DNA of 64,000 bases from Toxoplasma gondii ME49. Lineage: Eukaryota > Apicomplexa > Conoidasida > Eucoccidiorida > Sarcocystidae. The position numbers and the translations under genes are program-made. This document shows, piece after piece, positions 35,364 through 46,804 of this stretch. The DNA lies in contig NC_031477.1 in NCBI RefSeq assembly GCF_000006565.2, positions 760,669 through 824,668 on the forward strand. The letters are read 5' to 3'. Each line of letters begins with the position of its first letter. Position 1 is the stretch's first letter. The notes beneath the pieces were generated by a model. That model did not search any database. It was not told where the DNA came from and saw only the letters and a list, made by a program, of their open reading frames with translations.

Positions 35364-36644
35364 TCACGCGTGTCTCTGGTACTGGCTGGGAAGGAACGCA
35401 AGAAGACCTGAGGCTACGAGACATCCGAGAATGGGGATGGACACGCTGGCCAGAGCGCTCCCCCAGTCTTCGGCGTAACCGTTCAAGAGGAGTTGGCTGA
35501 CGATGATGCCGACGGCGGTTTGAACATTGAGAGTGACGGCCTTGGCGGAAATAAAGTGGAAAACTGTGTAAACGGCCCCAATCACAGCGCCCGCAGGGCG
35601 TCCGAAGAGGTCGCCGAAGGTCAAGATGTAGGCGGCCATGAGGAGCATGCTGAAAAGGAAGAGCATCAACAAATCGTAGCTCTTGGTCCCCGACGAGAGA
35701 AGGTTGAACAGATCCAAAGGCCCCATGGTGTACCGCGCCAAGACAGCTCCGAGAACGCCTGCTCCACACTGAAAAAAGCAATACAGCAGCATGTCCGGTA
35801 CTCGACTGTGACCCGCGACCAGCGTGCCCAGGGTGATGGCGGGGTTGAGGGCACCGCCAGACTTCCACCCGATCGCATAAATTAGAGCCGCGGCCATGCA
35901 TCCAATGCTGAGAGCCGTGTTGGCGCCGTCGATGTCCCCCGTCATGGCACAGCACGCGCAGTACGTGAACGCGAGACTGGAGAAAAATTCAGCCATCAGC
36001 AGGTTGTCGTACGCCAGCTTGTAGGCGCCCCAGCCAGCCACCGCGGCCAAGAACGGGATCACAACGAACGAGGCAAACTGGGAGTAACTGATGGACGTTC
36101 CCTGAAGGGCATTTCCGATGTTTGTGCCAAGCGCCACTGCGGGGTTCAGGTAGCCGGAGAGGCCAAAGGTGGCGGTGTACGCAGCGTACGTGACCAGACC
36201 TACGGCGACGCCTGAGAGCTGGCCTGTGTCTGCAGACGTCTCGATGTGCGCGAAAGCCAAGGTACTGCAGAAAACGAGTTGCGCGAGGAGAATCTTTGAA
36301 GAGACTGCGCCTTCCACCCCCGCGGGCAGAATGCCCGACTCGCCGCAAATCAGCGCTGACAGCAAGGCACCCAGGGCCGCTCCAGCAAACTGGAGAACGA
36401 TTGTCACCATGGCACTCTTAACTTTGACTCGGCCTGACAGAACATCGATCACCGTCAAAATAGGATTCAGCTGCACATCCCGGTACTGGTGGAGGGCGGT
36501 GGTCACGACGGCGTAGGTGAGTGAGAGCGCGAGACCGTACGAAAAAATGTCGGATTTGAACAGGCTCAGGAGCTCGGCAGCGAACAGGAGCGCAAAACTC
36601 CCGAGGAACTCCGCTGTCAAGCTCTTCTTGTCAAAGTCTGCCAT
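35364..36644 (-). CDS. Double-domain aquaporin-like (MIP family) membrane protein
   Basis: Single-exon gene, 426 aa. The start is ATG 36644 (MADFDKKSL); the open frame reaches 36662, but only through a TTG. MIP channels pass water, glycerol or other small solutes. A normal member has six TMs and two half-helices with NPA boxes. Here the whole unit occurs twice: TM1-6 with NPI (60-62) and NPA (167-169), then TM7-12 with NPA (267-269) and NVQ (373-375). The signature contexts are VQLNPILTVI, GYLNPAVALG, GALNPAITLG and TLNVQTAVG. The arginine that normally follows the second NPA of a MIP domain in the selectivity filter is absent from both domains (Val and Thr instead). It is thus an intramolecular tandem duplication of a MIP channel with degenerate boxes. 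It may transport something other than water or form a scaffold; that is inference. It lies divergent from RPL14 with about 1 kb between the starts. Confidence 0.85.
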   Translation of the reverse strand: MADFDKKSLTAEFLGSFALLFAAELLSLFKSDIFSYGLALSLTYAVVTTALHQYRDVQLNPILTVIDVLSGRVKVKSAMVTIVLQFAGAALGALLSALICGESGILPAGVEGAVSSKILLAQLVFCSTLAFAHIETSADTGQLSGVAVGLVTYAAYTATFGLSGYLNPAVALGTNIGNALQGTSISYSQFASFVVIPFLAAVAGWGAYKLAYDNLLMAEFFSSLAFTYCACCAMTGDIDGANTALSIGCMAAALIYAIGWKSGGALNPAITLGTLVAGHSRVPDMLLYCFFQCGAGVLGAVLARYTMGPLDLFNLLSSGTKSYDLLMLFLFSMLLMAAYILTFGDLFGRPAGAVIGAVYTVFHFISAKAVTLNVQTAVGIIVSQLLLNGYAEDWGSALASVSIPILGCLVASGLLAFLPSQYQRHA

Positions 36645-37358
36645 CTCGGAAACAGGTTTCAAACCCTTATGGACAGAAGCATCAACTTGGAAGGTTCCGT
36701 CTCTGCTGGACGGGGTGCCGCGATCTTACGACAAACAAGGCCGGTCTTCAAGGACTTTTAAAGAACTGCAGACGCTTTCAGATTGCGGTTTCGAACGTTC
36801 AGAAAAGTGGAGGTCTCTGTAGCCACTCCAGAACTTCGAAGACACGATAGCTCGTCGAGCATGCCCGAAAGTCGTGGCTATCGGCGAGCATGGCGAGTGC
36901 GGCCGCGGTCTTACACAACCGTCCAGCCGGAAAAGAGAAATCTCTCATTGGAGAGAGCTCGTTTCCACCGAGCTAGCCTTCGCCTTTCAAATGACTGCGC
37001 GCTCGTGTCCTCGCAAGACGTCGAGCTCGTCTGATCTGCACACCCAGCCGGGAGAGCCTCCAACCGCCGAGAGTCACCAGCCGCTTTTGGAGAGTCTGTG
37101 AGTCCCGCGCACCGCACCAGCAGCGAAAATTCTGCCGGGTCGCCAGCGCAGATCTTTGCAGCTCAGACGGGGAAGTAACAAGACACCGAAAGACCACGGA
37201 GTGCAACGGATGCAGAATCTATCTCGGCCGCTACCCCAGGTCGCGACTCAACTCGTGTCTCCTCTCGCCGCCTGAGGCAAGACCGCGACCGTGCCAGCCT
37301 CAAACTGGCTGAGCTGCATGCCCGGAGCACCCTGAAGTGCAGTTGACTGGGTGCTTCC

Positions 37359-37373
37359 CCGAATATAAGCCGA
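37359..37373 (-). promoter_or_regulatory. TRP-1 ribosomal-protein promoter motif
   Basis: The minus strand reads TCGGCTTATATTCGG, which matches TRP-1, described as overrepresented upstream of Toxoplasma cytosolic ribosomal protein genes. It lies 268 bases before the RPL14 ATG. Confidence 0.85.
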
Positions 37374-37459
37374 ATTCTTGTAATTTTCAGTCCGGGCAGA
37401 GAGGGGCACGGTTGCGTGGAGTGCGCCAGTGACCGCCCTGGCGGCATCACTGGAGCGAG

Positions 37460-37467
37460 TGCATGCG
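37460..37467 (+). promoter_or_regulatory. TRP-2 ribosomal-protein promoter motif
   Basis: TGCATGCG, matching the TRP-2 consensus [TC]GCATGC[GA]. It is 87 bases downstream of the TRP-1 match and about 174 bases before the RPL14 ATG, the paired arrangement reported for ribosomal protein promoters. Confidence 0.8.
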
Positions 37468-37640
37468 TTTTTTTCTCGGTGAGCATCGCTTTTGCGCGGA
37501 AAAAATTCGTAGAAAGGCCGCGCGCCGTCTCTCTGGGCCGTAGGACCATTTGGGGGACATCGGTCATCCTTTTTAAGGAATTCTGATTTTTTTGTTGGTG
37601 TTGTCCCTCTGCGGTTCTTTTTTCCTTCCGCGCGACAAAG

Positions 37641-39544
37641 ATGGGGCTTTTTACTCGCTACTACCAGCCTGGAAGGCTTTGCGTCGTTCAGTATGGCCCC
37701 GACGCAGGAAAGGTGGGTTCCTACGCAGCTTCCGTCCACTTGGGGAATTTTTCACGAAGAAATCTCGAGGCACCGTGGGTGTCGACAACGTTTTGTTGCA
37801 TCCCTTGTACCGTTTTCGTTTACGGTTTCTCATGATGAAAGGCATCTGCGCGAGAACACGTTTTGCGGATCTTTCTCTGCCCGCAAGACTGAGTGTGGGG
37901 GCCCGTGTGGCCTCCCGTTGCCGACAGGTTGCATGCTATAGATTCTTAAAAGAAAACAAGTCGCATCGGGATGTCACACGCAAATCTACAGAGGATTCTG
38001 TGATCCTCATCACAGACGATGCCGTACTCGGCGGCATTCGTCCCGAGAGGGGTAGTTGTCTGCGACTCAGGAAGGCTTCGTGCGGCGGGCCTCCCACGAC
38101 GGCAAACGAATAAGGAAGAGGAATCTGGGAGTAGTAAACTTCACTGCCGTTCACTTTTTACCTGCCTGTACGACTTCTTTTTCCGGGGATATCTTACATC
38201 TTTTAAATGATTTCCTAATATCTTTCTCTTTCCTGCTCGTCTACGGGCCGTCCTGAGGGCGCCCTGAGCTACTGACTGTGCCTTTTGTGGAGGATGTTGA
38301 CGAAACGCACTTCGAATGGCGATACTCACAGGGAGACGACGCATGTTGTTTTCGTTTCCACCTTGTGCATTTCAATTTCCATGTCCCGGCGTAACGAATG
38401 GCCGCTCTGGTATTCGAGAAGCTGTACAGACGGTTCGCGGCGAAAACTTTTTGCGTGTTGCCCGCCCTACCTCGGAAGGTGAACTGGGTTTCATTTGCCT
38501 GCATCTGGAACCGTGAAGGTTTCTCGCACAAGCATTGCTACTTCTGTTGATGTTCCCGTTTGTTCTGTGACGGCCGCGTTTCTTTCTTCAAGGTCGAAAC
38601 ATGTTTTTCTGTGGGCCCCCCTGCGTGTGTCTTGCAGCTGTGCTTCGTCGTGGACATCATCAACCAGACCCGCGTGCTCGTTGACGGCGCTGGAGTGACG
38701 GGGTAAGTCCTTTACGACTGCATGTGCAAACGCTTGGTGCGTGTGGACTGGTCTTGATCTCTGTTCTGTTGGGAAATTCACTTTGCTTTTCGCGTGGATG
38801 TGAATGCCATGAATCAGTCAATTTAAAAGACACTAAATATCTAAATCTTGGAGAGCCCTGAGACTGTGTAGCGTTTTCTGGATGGATCGGTGATGGACTG
38901 TGGACTCATGAACTCTGTTCTGGCCAGCCGCGTATGCAGCGGTTCTTTCCTCCTTGTCTCGACGGGGTTCCATCTTTCACTTCCCGCCATGCGGGCACTG
39001 AGAAGCGGGGGGACGGGTGTGCCGTGTGTTTTGTGGCTGTCGGGGACTTCGTTTGATACGGCGATTCTGTGGTTCCGTCGAAATACGTTTCTTTACGTCT
39101 CCCTCCTGTCGCGTGTTGCGTCGACGCCGCTTAAGTTTTCCGATTCTCCCTCGGGTCGTCTTTGGATTTCCTGCTCTACGGGATTGTCGCCGCGAGCGTC
39201 CCTCCAGCATCGGGGCCGCAGGCAATCGGCGTTCGAACCCCAGTGAGAGGACTCTTTGCGTGTTCAATGCTCTCAGCGTGAAGCGTCAATCCATGCCCGT
39301 ACGCCGCATTGCGTTGACCGACCAGTACCTGAAGATCCCCCGCAGCGTGCGGTCCGCGACGCTGAAGAAGGCCTTGGAGAAGGATGACGTGATCGCGAAG
39401 TTCAACCAGTCTTCCTGGGGCAAGCGGAGACTGGCAAAGGAGCAGCGCGCCAACATGTCCGACTTCGACCGCTTCAAGCTCATGGTCATCTTGAAGCAAC
39501 GGAGAAAGGTCATGCAACAGAAGCTGAAGAGTCTGAAGAAATAA
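37641..39544 (+). CDS. RPL14: 60S ribosomal protein L14 (eL14)
   Basis: Three exons: 37641-37712, 38638-38702 and 39277-39544. The splices are in frame (phases 0 and 2) and give 134 aa, close to the size of eL14 in other protists. It is a structural protein of the large cytosolic subunit. The start reads MGLFTRYYQPGRLCVVQYGPDAGK, the KOW-type beginning of the family (shown here only as the sequence translates). Exon 2 gives LCFVVDIINQTRVLVDGAG and exon 3 gives VTGVKRQSMPVRRIALTDQY, then a basic helical C-terminus ending QKLKSLKK. Upstream are the TRP-1 and TRP-2 promoter motifs, which suggest co-regulation with other ribosomal protein genes. Introns of 925 and 574 bases occupy most of the gene. 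Confidence 0.97.
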
Positions 39545-41195
39545 GTCCGAAGACAGAGAGCAAGTTGATAGTGTTTCTCTTGTGCGGCGTCGTCTCCAGG
39601 CGAGAAGCAGTCGCGCACGACAGACGCGAGCGGCATGTGGAGACGCGAGGAAGAACGCGTTTCTCTCTCATAACTGCTTCTCAAGGTTCCTAACTCAAAC
39701 TTTCCGTTCTCTTTGTGTCTCCAAACACTTCTCACCAATGTCTCCAGGTCGCCTCACCAGGCACCCACGGACATAAAAAAGTCTCACACCCGAGAAGAGA
39801 CAACGAGAAACTTCACTTACTGTCTGGTCAAACAACGCGGGGTGCTCCAACACGCACCGGCGTCTAGAGAAGAAAGGAAGGGGGCGTTCTCCGTCGCCCA
39901 ACGGCATCCGTTGGCTCTCTATTTTTGACTGCAGAAGTTATCGGCATACGCATAATATATGTCCAAAGACAGCCACAGCGACATTCTGATTTCCACCACT
40001 CAAGTGTAGGGTCGACAGGATTCAAACCCCGCCACGGCGGCAATCTTTCCGCCGCATCACCGCCTAAATTCATTCAACACGGTTTCTGCCGTACTGTGGC
40101 AAGATCGAAATCAGTCATCCATCTCGTTGTATGTATATGCTCCGAGGAAGGCAGTGGCTCTAGTAACTAATTGTTTACTGTAAGCGTAGAACGGATCCCG
40201 TAGCAACGCGTGAGACTGCATTCCCTAGTGCTAAGAGCGTGGCTCAGCAGTGCAGCATTTCCACGCGCAGCAGCTGGGGCAGAAGGCTCTTGGATATTCA
40301 ATGAGAGGTGCACGGTTCTACGTAGACACTGAGACATTCGACCGAACCTGCGATAGATAAATATGTCCGGATGATTGCATGTTGGTGACTGAATGTCAGC
40401 CTTGCAAATTCTAGGTGTCACACGTAATCCCTTCGGGAGAAGACGCACTTGATCGGCCTACTTTACGAATATTACAGAGTCTCAGCACTAGCGGTTAAAC
40501 GATGCTCTCACCATGCTGGTCATGAGAAGTACAATAGAACTTGGATCCAGTACACAAATGCCTTCAAAGTCTCAACAGTATTCCAACTCGTTGCGGCACA
40601 CATATCATAGACATGAAGGAGTTGCTCCCAACTTACTAGAACGCTGAAGGAGTTGCGCCCTCGAACACAGAGATGCAGCGCCACAGAATCCGACACACAT
40701 GACCCGCAAAATCAACTTCACAGTGTTGTTGTCTCTCTGCGAATGGTAACGGAACGTTGGTGTTGCAGTGCGTACCGGTCTTGTCTACAGCAAGGTCTTA
40801 AATGCTGCCTTAACACTTAGCCTTCCGACGAGTGTTTTTGCTGCTCTACAAACGGAACTGGCGCGTCTAATGTACTGTAGCGAGATGCCGATTAAGACCC
40901 TTTCTTGAGCAGGTGACTTCAGGAGACGAGGAGACCCACTCGGGGATAGAGCGCCTGTCTCTGCCGTGCCGGCGCGACTTTCCCGGGGGTTTGTCCATCA
41001 GCACGTGTGTTCGCCGCAGGAAGAGAGGGAGTTTTTCGTCGAGGAAATTCCAAGGTCGATGGCTTATCTCGTTCCTTGCGTCACCATTCTGAGAGCTGTA
41101 ACCCCGCGTGGCCACATGCTTGCTGACATTTTCTCCGAGTGACGGAGAATTGCTCCCGTCTCTTCGCTGCTTTCGTAGCCACACCCGCGACCACC
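39545..41195. other. Intergenic DNA between RPL14 and the alpha/beta hydrolase gene
   Basis: 1.65 kb with no credible reading frame. Two spots resemble a tRNA T-loop (near 39,230 and 40,020-40,040), but no cloverleaf can be folded around them. Confidence 0.5.
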
Positions 41196-43824
41196 ATGCC
41201 GCAGACAAACATCCCTAGTTGGCACTTTGCCAACGAGTAAGTTTTTCGGGGAGTAAACCACAATTCAATTCCGAACTACTGTGATGCAGTGCTCCCCGGT
41301 GGCTACCAAGCAGACACTCGCGCGCGTCCCAGAATCCCAGCGAGAGGCATCGCTCATGGAGACACGGATGACCTCACCGGTTTCTGTGTCCCCTTATGTT
41401 TTTGCGAATTTCAGCATAACAGCGAGCGTTGTTTCCACTCTCGGAGGTACCGTTCAGCACGTTGGTCTTTGGTTGATAGTCGGTATTGAAATGTCCCCGA
41501 GGAATGCACGCCCTACGTGGTTCGATGAGCTGTGCGCGACCAGCGCATCACAGCAAAGCCCGTTTTCTATGTTTCTTGTGTTCTGCCAGCGCCTCGTCAG
41601 CGGGGTATCATTTTCAGACTGTTACCAGCGTGTTGTAGTTTTTTCATTGCACCTTACTCCGTGAACGGTACTCGCGAAGCGTTAGTCGCTCTTGCGTGCA
41701 AGGTGCCAAGTACAGAGTAAATACGTGGTGAAACGTATGCTGTACAATTCTTGATATAGTGACTAAATAGGACAGCTGCGAAATTCGTGGCGGATAAGAG
41801 ATGACAAAATACTTCTCCTTTCATGAATCCTGCCTATATGCCTCGTTGCCAGTACCGCGGATGTTTGTGAAGGCAAGAGCCTGGGAATATCGCTGCTTTT
41901 TTTGATACAGTGAGCGCTTGACTGTGGATTCGCTTTCTGTCACCTACGCAGGAAAGGCAGGTTTTCTGTGACGTCTTTCAAGGGCCATAAGCTGGCTTGC
42001 ATCGTCGACATAAAGTACCCTGAATGCAATAAAGTCGCGATTCTATGTCCAGGGTAAGCCATCGAGCCGTCTGTTAGCGCACCCGCGCAAGATGCGGTCA
42101 CCTGACAGGCGAACAGGGAAACTTTTCTGAATCTTAAGGACTTGTAGAGATGCGTAACATGTTATAGCAGTCCCACGCAGCTTTAGGTACGGACGTTCGG
42201 GAGGTTCTTTCCTGCCGACAAAAAAAACGCAACTCCATGTGGTCGAGTAGTCACGGGTGTATTGAAGGAACGTCTTGGTATTGTGCGCAGAATGACACGC
42301 GGGATGACTTGTGTGATCCGCTACTTTGTGCATCGATCAGGTTGTATGCGAGCAAATGCCACGTCCTTCTGACTACTATAGCAGAGGGTCTGCCTGTCAA
42401 TTCAGTAAGTTTTTGCCCTGCAAAGATTCGTTTCAATAGGAAGAGCCTATGTAAGGTGTCCAGTGTGTGCTGAACCTTGACCCTTCGTACACCCGTCCCG
42501 TGCAGAGACAGTCACCGGTGACAGAGCTCTTGGGTTGCACAAGTAAAATCGAATCAAACAGCAACCCAAGGGCCAGCGATCCGAGTGTAGTTGTTACTCG
42601 GCGCAAACAGACATGCGTCTTATGAGAGCTCGTTCTGCTGCTGTAAGCGCCGTAGTTTCATCTTTAGCTGTTCCCACGCGAGTGAATCAGAGAATCAGTT
42701 CCCTCTTAGCACACGCAGACGTATAAAAAGTGGAAAATCGCGAGTGTCACCGGAATCAGGGAAGCCCGCTTCTGGTGCTTTCAGACGGACCAAAATAATA
42801 TCTCGGTTTTGAATATTTCACGAGCAAGAAGCAAATGAAGTAGTGTTGTCGGAGTGCGCAGGAAATAGAAATTTCAAGGTTCCGGGGTCTGTCTATGGGT
42901 TGGATGGATGCATCGGTATGAAGAGTTGTCCTTGAATCAAAAACACCGAAAAAAAGGTCTCCCGTAACCTAGTTGGATGAGCAGGCTCGGTAGTACTAGC
43001 GCAAGCATTATATGCATTCCCAGCAGTAGAAGTTAGTGCCACGTGATTTTAGGGGATAGAACGCTTATCATCCCCTTTCCTTTGGTTTCGTTACCTTTGT
43101 TCAGATTCGTTTCGACTTCCGCGGTAACGGAGAGTCTGAGGGAGATGACGACTGGAGCTTTGGAGGCTATGTTGACGAGGCAAAGGATGACTTGCATGCA
43201 GTTGTCGACACTTGCTCATCGTATAATCTTGAGGTCGTTTGTATAATCGGTCACTCCCGATCGGCGACGACAGTTCTTCTTCACGCGGCCATGTTTGATG
43301 ATGTCCCTCTAGTAGTTAGCCTTGCTGGTCGATACGATATGCGACAGGGCCTAGAAAAACACTTGTCTCCTGAAAAATTGAAGGCGTTCTCTGTGCTGAC
43401 AGCTGGCACGGGAATGGGTAAGCAAGCTGACGTTCTGTCAAGCTCTCTTGAGAATGACAAAGATATTCTGAAGAAGCAAGGCACAGAAGTCGACGAGAAA
43501 GTCGAATTTGTTTCCCCAGATGGTCGCAGACGCGTCATAACAAAGAAATGTGTCCTCGATCGTCTCACGCTAGATCTCCGACAGTATTTCTCGCAGATCA
43601 AGCATACGAAAAAGATCCTCATCATCCACGGCTCTGAAGATCGAACTGTACCTTGCGAAGACGCCACACAGCTAGCGAATGCCCTTCCTCAGAACAAGAC
43701 CAAAGTCGTAATTATTGAAAGGGCATCTCATTCTCTGGTGGACAGCCAGGCAATCAAGACTCAGGTCGTCCAGACCATCGAAAACTTCATAGTCGAAAAC
43801 GGCCTCAGCTGCAAGAAGGCCTAA
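41196..43824 (+). CDS. Alpha/beta hydrolase-fold serine hydrolase
   Basis: Four exons: 41196-41236, 41952-42053, 42341-42404 and 43105-43824. All splices are canonical and in frame, giving 308 aa. The fold is a serine hydrolase of the lipase/esterase/peptidase S33 type, most like plant cytosolic members. Strand-turn features are VAILCPG, then IRFDFRGNGESEG, then the nucleophile elbow VVCIIGHSRSAT with Ser120. The acid lies in IIHGSEDRTVP (Asp248) and the base in RASHSLVD (His278), so the triad is complete. Between the core strands lies PLVVSLAGRYDMRQGLEKHL, also typical of the plant-like group. There is no signal peptide or membrane segment, so it is probably cytosolic. The exon 3 acceptor at 42341 was chosen because an alternative at 42291 leads to a stop in the required phase. 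The substrate cannot be inferred. Confidence 0.88.
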
Positions 43825-45538
43825 AATCACTCATCTGCCCGTGTCTGTCTTGTGCATGCTTGCAAGTGGAGCTGTGTACAAATGTATTTGTACCTTCGGT
43901 TGTGCACCCGTCTACCACTCGTGGCATGTAAGTGACATGTTTGAAACAAGGGGACGAGCACGCTTCGGTTTTTCCAGCTGCTTTAACAGTGCATTGTGAA
44001 GGTGTTGGTGCGAGGAGTGAGGGCTGTGCAGCTTCTCAATGCAGGCTCATCGAAGACAAGCCTCTTTCTTTTCCACATTGAAATGTCTCTGGACTGATGA
44101 ACACTTTATCTAACCGTTTTTAAGCAGCGCGTTAGCGAGTTATTTCCTCTGAGACGCAGCGTGGCTCGTGAACTTCATTTCAAGCATGAGTCTGTAACCA
44201 CCGTGGTGCATGTGGTGGTAGGGATGACAACGACAGGAATCGTTTTTTTTTAATTGAACTGCTGCCTCAAAAGGACTTTCGTGGGGCGTGTTACCGGACA
44301 AGTTGGTACAGATTTCTCTGCCGCTCGTTGATATCCGTTTTGGTTTTCTTAGCTCACGTGTCCACAACAAGCGCATGCTTCACAGATACATACAGGCGTT
44401 TGCATGTTGTTTTGCTAAGGATGACGGCCCGAAAGGATCACATCATAGGCTCATCTGGCCGCAGAGAACACGGATCAGCGTGGATGAAATGGGCTTCTTT
44501 TCGCTTTTTCCAGTGCAAAGCACGCAGAAATCGCTGTTCTCTCGTTGGTGTGGCATCTAGAGGCGACTTGAATGTCCGCTCTTTCGCGATCGTGTTGTCT
44601 CGGGTGCTCTCAGGTTTGGCGCCTTGCTAATTCCTGTTTTATCCTTGCTTTTACCTCTCTTGTTCACCATTACGATGCGACAGTGTATTTGCTGGCCACC
44701 TTCCCACACCAAAGCTTAACTCGCTTCCAAAACATTATCCCTGCAGTACAAGTCAGTTACACTTACCACCAGATTCGTGCGTGGCTGCTGGACGGTATTT
44801 TCTTGTTCACACGTGAGTTAGATTGTAAATATGGTCATCGAACGCGCAGACAGAGATGCAAGCGGTCGCTGGCCTTCTTACTTTTTCATCTTGGGTGGGG
44901 CGTCTGCTCATCTCAGACCTTGCCGCCCCCCCCCGGCAGTGATGAGCATGCGATTGTGGCACTGCGGAGTTTTTTCTTCACACGATCTTGCAGACACTCT
45001 TTGGGAGACAGCACGAACAGGCAATGTCTCGTCTCCTTGCTCGTCAGACCCAGTGGCGACCACACTTCCGTTTTGACGTACTGGGGCATCCACACGTCTA
45101 AAAGTATATTTCATCCATTTGAGCTGGGAGAAATGTCCGAGCACTTTTGGCGTCATGTGATCTATCCGCCTGCACGAACAAACGACCCTTGTGTTTGCCC
45201 GGCCACTCATAGGTATTGAGTTTCTGCCTAAACAGCCCTTCTGAAAACTCGACGCGCTGTAAAGACGCAGATTCACCGCATTCGCGACGGTCCTTGGTGA
45301 TCTTTGCCTGGGGGGTTTAAGCCGACAAACCAGGAGGGTTCCCGAAGTCCCTAGAAACTCTTACCCTCTGGGAATCGAAAATTTTGCGGCTTGTTTTGGT
45401 TCTAATTGGCGGTCGCACTCCAGACGGAATCCCGGCAACGCCTAGCGCTGCAGTCGATCCAAAAGAACGCCTGTCGCCTGCAAGTTCACTGCGCTCTTCA
45501 TCACCAGCTCTTTCACTGAAACCCTGGAGTTGGAGAAG
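43825..45538. other. Intergenic DNA between the hydrolase and GTPase genes
   Basis: 1.7 kb with one moderate open frame (44,572-45,219, +, 215 codons) that starts at ATG but shows no family resemblance or domain. The rest is presumed UTR. I do not call a gene. Confidence 0.45.
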
Positions 45539-46771
45539 ATGCTGACATTCACACCAGTCACGCGTCAGCCACAGGATCCAATTCCTCGTCGTTCAAAGCC
45601 AGTGCGGGTCGCTCTAGTCGGCGATTCAGGCGTCGGCAAGACGACACTTCTCCAGTGTTATTTAGAGGGCCGGGATTTGAGTTCTAGAGAAGGCTTCAAG
45701 GTAAAGGCTGAGCCCACACTGGGAGTCGACTACGCAAAAAAGCGCGTCCGCATCAAGTGAGGAAATGCGACAGAACACTGCAATGAGCGAGCTCGAGGAC
45801 ACGTCGTTCTCGCGGAGTGGCTCCCTTGGGAAAGCAGCCTGTCTCGATCTCCATGAAGTTTCTCTCGATGGATGTAAAGAGACGCACAACTCGACGCAGT
45901 GAATTTGTGCATCGGCGCGAGAACCAGGCTGAGAGAACCAGGCTGCGAGAACATGTCTCTCTGAAGTTTCTGTGTCGACGGTATTGTCCGGCGCATTTCC
46001 AGGGCAACACGGCGGTCACAGCATGAGGAATCGCGTTTGCCAGAAAGTGCTCTCCGCACTTCGAGAACACCTTACTCGAGAAATCACTCTGTAACATGAA
46101 ATGCGAAGTACATCTGTCTTTAAAACCTCACACATGCAGGCCGGAACACCAGTGGCTTGCATGGGTTTACCGCATTGCATATATGTATATACATATATAT
46201 ACATATACATATTATATATATATATATATATGTGTGTGTGTATGTACATCTTCACAAACACATGCATCCTGCTCTCGATCCGTTTGTCAATTTTCGGTCG
46301 ATGTGTACGTGAACCCACTTTGTCCACGTGTTGCCTCTGGAAGAGGTTTGTGACTGCAGCTTCCACGAAGGACTAAATGTGCTCATGCATGCGACCAGAA
46401 TGCTGAGTTAGTTTTGCGTCTTTGTCTCCTAGGAGTGAAGAGATATGTTTACATTTTTGGAGTCTCTCCGGCGACGCGGCCTTCGACGAGATGCGAAAAG
46501 AATTCTACAGAGAATCAGACGCAGTCGTGCTCATCTTTGACCTCACGTCTCGTGCCTCCTTCGACCGCCTTTCTACATGGCTTCGAGATCTGCAGACCCT
46601 TCTCGATGATCGCCGGTTCACTCTATTTCTGTGCGGCTACAAAGTGAGGACGAAACTGACAGTTTGCATTCCTTTTAATCAAGCATATATACTAATCTTA
46701 TCCAGTACCACTTTCTCACACTCACGCACACTCATACGCATTTGTGCAATTATACATATACAAAAACTTAC

Positions 46772-46804
<33 letters not shown>

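Larger units (their letters stand above)
36645..37640. other. Divergent promoter region between the aquaporin-like gene and RPL14
   Basis: About 1 kb that serves two outward-facing genes. The RPL14-proximal half contains matches to both ribosomal-protein promoter motifs known from Toxoplasma (separate entries). No gene is visible inside. Confidence 0.7.

Noticed and set aside
40010..40040. tRNA T-loop-like sequence (GGTTTGAATCC on the minus strand)
   Set aside because: No matching acceptor, D or anticodon stems could be found around it.
42291..42340. Alternative upstream acceptor for exon 3 of the alpha/beta hydrolase
   Set aside because: Use of this acceptor in the phase left by exon 2 meets a stop; the acceptor at 42341 gives the expected hydrolase sequence.
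44572..45219. 215-codon open frame on the plus strand with an ATG start
   Set aside because: No family resemblance, cysteine and aromatic content looks random, and it lies in ordinary intergenic DNA; kept only as a note.
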